A stretch of 35,462 nucleotides of DNA from NCBI GenBank assembly GCA_017883385.1, contig JADGNQ010000048.1, forward strand, positions 1 to 35,462. The letters run 5' to 3'. The DNA is from Candidatus Sulfotelmatobacter sp. (GTDB lineage Bacteria; Acidobacteriota; Terriglobia; Terriglobales; Acidobacteriaceae). The notes beneath the pieces were generated by a model. The model searched no databases. It saw only the letters and a program-made list of their open reading frames with translations, and was not told where the DNA came from. Both the position numbers and the translations under genes were made by a program. Below are positions 31,851 to 35,462 of this stretch, in pieces. Each line of letters starts with the position of its first letter. Position 1 is the first letter of the stretch.

Positions 31851-33152
31851 TTACTGCTGGTAGATTTTGCCGTCTTTCATTACGAACTTGACGTTCTCCA
31901 GGAGGTGGATGTCTGTCAGCGGGTCGCCGACGACGGCGATAATGTCGGCATACTTGCCGGGCTTGACCGAACCGAGTTCACTCGCGTGGCCGAGCAGGTC
32001 GGCGGCGTTGTTAGTCGCGGCTTGGATCGCCTGCATGGGCGTCATTCCATAGTTCACCATGAAAGCGAATTGCCTTCCACTGGTGCCATAGGGGCATACG
32101 CCCGCATCGGTACCGAAGGACATTTTCACGCCTGCCGCTACAGCTTTCCGGAAATTGTCACGCTGAACCTGCCCCAGTTGGGCATCGTGCTCAAGAAAAT
32201 CCTTCGGCATGCTGCCGGTCTTGCCTTCTTCCTGAATGCACTCCTCGTCGTAGATATCCATGTCGAGATACGTTCCGCGCTGTTTCGCCAGGGCGAGGCC
32301 TTCGTCGTCGATCAGAGTGGCGTGTTCGACAGACGCCACACCGGCGCGAATCGCGTTCTTGATGCCTTCGGGAGAATGCGCGTGCGCCTCGACGCGCAGC
32401 CCGAAGTGGCTTGCCTCGTCGACGGCAGCCTGCAGTTCTTCCGGCGTGAATTCCTGCGACTTCGGGTTGCTGCCGTGAGTCAGCACGGCTCCGCTTGAGA
32501 GTATTTTGATGTGATCGACGCCATCGTGGGCGAGCCGACGAATTACTCTTCGCACTTCCCACGGACTGTCAGCCTCGCCGTAGTGCAGGTCCCAGGGCAG
32601 AGTGATGTCGGGAGCCAGACCAGTCAGAGCACCGGCTCCGCCCGTGATGGTCACATACGCACCGGCGACAAACATGCGCGGGCCGGCGATATCGCCACGG
32701 TTGATGGCATCGCGCAGGGCGATGTCGCCCAGCGCGCGATAAGTTCCAACGTCACGCACCGTAGTAAAGCCTGACTCCAGCACGGAGCGGGCATTGGGCA
32801 CGGACTCGAGGGCAACTTGCGCGGCTGTCTTCTTGAATTGGGTGAGCGGATCGGCGGAGCGAGCTCCGTCCGCGAGATGCGTGTGGCAATCGATGAGGCC
32901 GGGAAGAACGGTCATCTTGCTGAGATCAACAACCGTGGCGTTCGGTGGGATCTCGATTCCCTTCCCGACTTTCTCGATCCTGGAGTCGCGGATGACTATG
33001 ATCTGGTCGGAGAATACCGCGCCTGAATCCGGATCGACGAGTTTCCCTGCGCGGATGGCGGTGACCTGACCTGACGCGACTCCGACGAAGACACAGCACC
33101 CTGCAAACAAGAAGAGAATGCGTTTCACGATAGTCGTTCGTTGAGCGATCAC
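31851..33152 (-). CDS. Secreted metal-dependent amidohydrolase (imidazolonepropionase-like)
   Basis: A 433-residue exported enzyme. A signal peptide (KRILFLFAGCCVFVGVASG) precedes the amidohydrolase barrel. Metal ligands are in the expected order: H90 and H92 (DCHTHLADG), K216 (HIKILSSGA, the residue usually carboxylated), H257 (EAHAHS), H277 (VEHAT) and D349 (FGTDAG). This is the binuclear pattern of the imidazolonepropionase-like / Xaa-Pro dipeptidase subgroup, whose secreted members often cleave dipeptides or amides. The start is GTG at 33152, four bases after the stop of the Rieske gene. An in-frame GTG at about 33128 is an alternative. The arrangement indicates translational coupling with the oxygenase. 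The substrate is unknown. Confidence 0.92.
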   Translation of the reverse strand: MIAQRTTIVKRILFLFAGCCVFVGVASGQVTAIRAGKLVDPDSGAVFSDQIIVIRDSRIEKVGKGIEIPPNATVVDLSKMTVLPGLIDCHTHLADGARSADPLTQFKKTAAQVALESVPNARSVLESGFTTVRDVGTYRALGDIALRDAINRGDIAGPRMFVAGAYVTITGGAGALTGLAPDITLPWDLHYGEADSPWEVRRVIRRLAHDGVDHIKILSSGAVLTHGSNPKSQEFTPEELQAAVDEASHFGLRVEAHAHSPEGIKNAIRAGVASVEHATLIDDEGLALAKQRGTYLDMDIYDEECIQEEGKTGSMPKDFLEHDAQLGQVQRDNFRKAVAAGVKMSFGTDAGVCPYGTSGRQFAFMVNYGMTPMQAIQAATNNAADLLGHASELGSVKPGKYADIIAVVGDPLTDIHLLENVKFVMKDGKIYQQ

Positions 33153-33156
33153 GAGG

Positions 33157-34293
33157 TTAGTCGGCAGCGGCCATGACCGGCGATGGAGTTCCCTTCAAGT
33201 CGGCGGCGAGCAGGCGGTGGAACAACTGTTCCCCTGCTTCGCGGCGCACAGAGAGGCGTCCCGCGCCGTAAGCGCGCGACTTCAAGCCGCGCTGCACGTC
33301 TTCGCAAATGCCCAGATCCTCGTCCTGCACGCGATTCCCGACATTGACCGACTGCGTGTTGTACTCAAGCTGCGCTGCGCTCACGTCGCTGAAGTAGAAA
33401 TCGAAGATCACCGTGCAGTGGTCGGCGTCGATCGGGATGACATAGTTGGTGTCCATGTAACCCTCGTAGCAGTTGATCATCAGGTTGGGATACTGCCAGA
33501 AATACCAGGCGCGATCGCCCTTGCGAGTGGCTCCGGTGGCGGCGTCTTCGTCGGACGAAACCATCGGGCTCGACTGCAGGCAGTATCGATCTGCATTTTC
33601 AATGGTGTATTGCTTGTAATCGAGCACAGAGCTCAGTCCTTTGTGCAGGTGGGGCACGTGGTATCCGCCGTCGAGATAGTTATCGACGTAGACCTTCCAG
33701 TTGCAACGAATATCGTAGGTTCTGCGGTCGAAGTAATGCAGCTTGCTCACGCCAAGGGGCGCAACGCGCTTCACCAGACCGCCGAGAAAGTCGTGCAACG
33801 ACCCGGCCTGGGGATCGAGGTTCACGAATACGAAGCACTCCCAGGTTTCGACGCGGATGGGAACCAGGCCATTCTGAGCACGGTCGAAGTTCTGCACGCC
33901 GTCGAACTCAGGCATGCCTTTGAGCGATCCGTCGAGACCATACCTCCAGCCGTGATACGGACACTGCAACATCGCCGCCTGGCCACAGGGCTGCGTCACG
34001 ACAGCCGCGGCGTGGTGACGGCACACGTTATAGAAAGCGCGCAGTTCGCCGTCGCTGCCGCGAACAACAACGATGGGTTCTCCGGCAAGTCGCGTGGCGA
34101 CGAACTCTCCGGCCTTCTGCAGTTGATCGGTGCGGGCGACGAGTTGCCACGTCTTGCCGAAAACGCTGAGGCGCTCCAGTTCCGCGATGCGCGCGTCGAC
34201 ATACCACGGCGCAGGAATGGTCGAAGCCTCCGATAGCGGGGCGTGATCGTTGTAGCTGGAGAGAATCTGCTCGATGGACGCTGGCATGTTCAT
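33157..34293 (-). CDS. Rieske non-heme iron oxygenase alpha subunit, choline-monooxygenase-like
   Basis: A 378-residue oxygenase. The Rieske 2Fe-2S site is C91-R-H93 with C111-PY-H114. The catalytic domain has DNYLDGGYHVPHLH, whose H212 and H217 are mononuclear iron ligands, and an acidic QDEDLGIC near 323-330 expected to supply the carboxylate. The DNYLDGGYHVP segment is very like plant choline monooxygenase and related bacterial quaternary-amine oxygenases (carnitine, glycine betaine), suggesting N-methyl or trimethylammonium substrates. That is family-based inference. No reductase is encoded in the window. It lies between the TetR gene (90-base gap) and the amidohydrolase (4-base gap), probably one operon. 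Confidence 0.92.
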   Translation of the reverse strand: MNMPASIEQILSSYNDHAPLSEASTIPAPWYVDARIAELERLSVFGKTWQLVARTDQLQKAGEFVATRLAGEPIVVVRGSDGELRAFYNVCRHHAAAVVTQPCGQAAMLQCPYHGWRYGLDGSLKGMPEFDGVQNFDRAQNGLVPIRVETWECFVFVNLDPQAGSLHDFLGGLVKRVAPLGVSKLHYFDRRTYDIRCNWKVYVDNYLDGGYHVPHLHKGLSSVLDYKQYTIENADRYCLQSSPMVSSDEDAATGATRKGDRAWYFWQYPNLMINCYEGYMDTNYVIPIDADHCTVIFDFYFSDVSAAQLEYNTQSVNVGNRVQDEDLGICEDVQRGLKSRAYGAGRLSVRREAGEQLFHRLLAADLKGTPSPVMAAAD

Positions 34294-34383
34294 GTTCTCG
34301 AATCGGTGAACCGAAATCAGAAGTCACAATTGGAAATCAATATTAGGAATCAATGCTACCGCATGGCGACAAGCTCCTGCATT

Positions 34384-35118
34384 CTACCGGCGATGATCCC
34401 CTCGCGCCTGGGGTCGTGCGCCGGGCGCGAGACTTGTAGCAGCACCGATCGCCCGCTGCAGTACGCCGAGGAATTGCTGGATCCTCGCTTCTTTCTTCTC
34501 TGCTAACTCGCCCTGGCGACGAAACAATCCAGGATCGAGTTCTGCGGTGAGCAGCGCATCCTGAAATCGTTCCATCATCCAGTCAAGGATCGAAACGATC
34601 ATCTCGATGTCCATATCCTTGCGCAGTTCGCGGCGCTCCAGACCGAAGCGGACGAAGCTCACCGTACCGTAAGGATCCTCGCTCACCAGAAAGCGGTTGA
34701 TTTCTCGCTTCAGGACGAGATCGGTACCGTAGTTGCCCAACAGCGAAATGCGATAGGGAATCCAGTCTTCGCGCAACAGATGATCAGTTCGCACCAGCCA
34801 GTAGCGCAGCACCTCGAAGAAGCCGGCCGCACGGACTTCCGAAGGTGCGTCCAGATATTTGGGGAAAGAGCGCACCGCCCGCTTGTAGACCTCGAAGAAC
34901 AAGCCATCCTTGCTGCCGAAGTGCTGAAAGATCGAACCTTTGGCAATCCCGAGCGCGACGGCGATGTCACCAACTCGGGCCGCGTGATAACCGTGCTCGG
35001 CGAAATGTTGCGTGGCGGTTTCGACAATGCGGGCACGCTTCGCCTCCGAGCGCGGGCGCGCCGCGGCTTGCCGTTGGTACAGCGGAGGCGCAACGCGATT
35101 GCTGGCGATCCCTGGCAT
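34384..35118 (-). CDS. TetR/AcrR-family transcriptional regulator
   Basis: A 244-residue repressor-type regulator. Residues about 28-76 contain the TetR DNA-binding domain (RARIVETATQHFAEHGYHAARVGDIAVALGIAKGSIFQHFGSKDGLFFEVYKRAV, with the recognition helix around KGSIFQHF). The remaining helices form a ligand-binding and dimer domain; the ligand is unknown. The ATG at 35118 has no ribosome site in front and is only 5 bases from the palindrome at 35124-35138, so either the message is nearly leaderless or the true start is a little downstream. It precedes the Rieske and amidohydrolase genes on the same strand and diverges from the FAD oxidoreductase, which suggests control of both directions. 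Confidence 0.92.
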   Translation of the reverse strand: MPGIASNRVAPPLYQRQAAARPRSEAKRARIVETATQHFAEHGYHAARVGDIAVALGIAKGSIFQHFGSKDGLFFEVYKRAVRSFPKYLDAPSEVRAAGFFEVLRYWLVRTDHLLREDWIPYRISLLGNYGTDLVLKREINRFLVSEDPYGTVSFVRFGLERRELRKDMDIEMIVSILDWMMERFQDALLTAELDPGLFRRQGELAEKKEARIQQFLGVLQRAIGAATSLAPGARPQARGDHRR

Positions 35119-35123
35119 AAATA

Positions 35124-35138
35124 GTGACTGTAAGTCAC
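35124..35138. promoter_or_regulatory. Probable TetR operator, GTGACT-N3-AGTCAC
   Basis: A perfect 6-bp inverted repeat, GTGACT-GTA-AGTCAC, lies 5 bases upstream of the TetR start in the divergent intergenic region. A 15-base palindrome containing TGACT/AGTCA is typical of TetR-family operators. Position predicts autorepression and possibly control of the divergent FAD oxidoreductase, whose start is 85 bases away. A second smaller palindrome, CTATC-TGC-GATAG (35185-35197), lies closer to that gene. Confidence 0.65.
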
Positions 35139-35223
35139 GAAAGCATACAGCAGGATTCTATCGATTTCAACTTCATTTTTGCTGCTATCTGCGATAGTGT
35201 TATGCAATTCTCAGGATGCGTCC

Positions 35224-35462
35224 GTGACCCCAAGTCAAGACACAGCGGAGACGGCAAAGACCGTTTACGACGCCATTGTGATCGGCGCCGGCCACAACGG
35301 ACTCACCGCGGCCGCTTATCTGGCCGGCGCTGGATTGTCGACGCTTGTCCTCGAGCGGCGCGACATTGTCGGCGGATGCTGCGTGACGGAGGAGATCGCT
35401 CCAGGCTGTCGTGTCTCCACAACCTCTTATGTTGCCAGCATGCTCCGCCCGGAAGTGATCTC
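35224..35462 (+). CDS. NAD(P)/FAD-dependent oxidoreductase, phytoene-desaturase-like (3' end beyond window)
   Basis: The first 79 codons of a gene that runs off the window. After a short N-terminus comes the dinucleotide-binding strand YDAIVIGAGHNGLTAAAYLA, then LSTLVLERRDIVGGCCVTEEIAPG. This is the GxGxxG plus E/R pattern of flavin amine oxidases and phytoene-dehydrogenase-like proteins. The start is GTG at 35224 with AGGA about 8 bases upstream; ATG codons at 35202 and 35216 are out of frame. It diverges from the TetR gene, with the palindromic operator between them. The substrate cannot be told from this part. Confidence 0.88.
   Translation, partial: MTPSQDTAETAKTVYDAIVIGAGHNGLTAAAYLAGAGLSTLVLERRDIVGGCCVTEEIAPGCRVSTTSYVASMLRPEVI

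Noticed and set aside
33217-34236. 339-codon plus-strand frame
   Set aside because: Antisense to the Rieske oxygenase, whose cluster and iron ligands are complete.
1-35462. CRISPR array, tRNA/rRNA genes, insertion sequences or prophage
   Set aside because: I found no regularly spaced repeats, no recognisable tRNA or rRNA and no transposase, integrase or phage structural protein. The short repeats present are isolated palindromes or 30-base elements.

Overview
The window looks like a chromosomal stretch from a soil member of the Acidobacteriota (Terriglobia / Koribacteraceae-like). The reasons are high GC, Tat-exported TIM-barrel proteins, a secreted S15-type hydrolase, GAF-heavy regulators, several hypothetical proteins of a type I associate with that phylum, and short palindromic intergenic repeats. 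This placement is inference: there is no rRNA or other marker gene. I recognise no tRNA, rRNA, CRISPR array, phage gene or insertion sequence.

Layout. (1) 1-7588, mostly minus strand: a PilZ-GAF-TM-Sel1 protein, then a three-gene operon of exported proteins (two Tat-dependent TIM-barrel/glycosidase-like proteins around a parallel beta-helix protein), then a second GAF protein related to the first. (2) 7904-7981: a 25-codon gene for the PQQ precursor peptide PqqA, with no pqqBCDE nearby. (3) 8205-16031: a surface-polysaccharide island with a WecA-type initiating sugar-phosphate transferase carrying a C-terminal extension, a Wza-type export protein, a GT4 glycosyltransferase, a membrane diguanylate cyclase, a D-glucuronyl C5-epimerase and a beta-propeller protein. 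(4) 16070-21723: a dimethylarginine-hydrolase-like enzyme, a small Cys-pair protein, two tandem divergent secreted paralogues of unknown function with kinase-like motif spacing, and a second beta-propeller. (5) 21899-23506: a two-cluster ferredoxin, a roughly 570-base gap with a CRP-like palindrome and three consecutive stem-loops, an L,D-transpeptidase and a 55-residue membrane protein.

(6) 23781-31779, plus strand: five tightly packed genes, namely a secreted protein of unknown function, a family-5 solute-binding protein, an NtrY-like histidine kinase, an NtrC-family sigma-54 activator and a secreted CocE/S15-type hydrolase. The solute-binding protein has no permease and its stop codon overlaps the kinase start. 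This suggests it acts as a periplasmic sensor input rather than a transport component. (7) 31851-35462: a secreted metal-dependent amidohydrolase, a choline-monooxygenase-like Rieske oxygenase and a TetR regulator on the minus strand, with a divergent FAD oxidoreductase cut by the window edge. A perfect GTGACT-N3-AGTCAC palindrome lies just upstream of the TetR start and is the likely operator.

Short palindromic repeats sit at gene borders (14885-14922, 23658-23677, 31781-31848), and a second repeat family occurs at 8144-8174 and 28249-28278. Many starts here are GTG or TTG supported by good ribosome binding sites, so ATG-only gene calls would be wrong at several loci.
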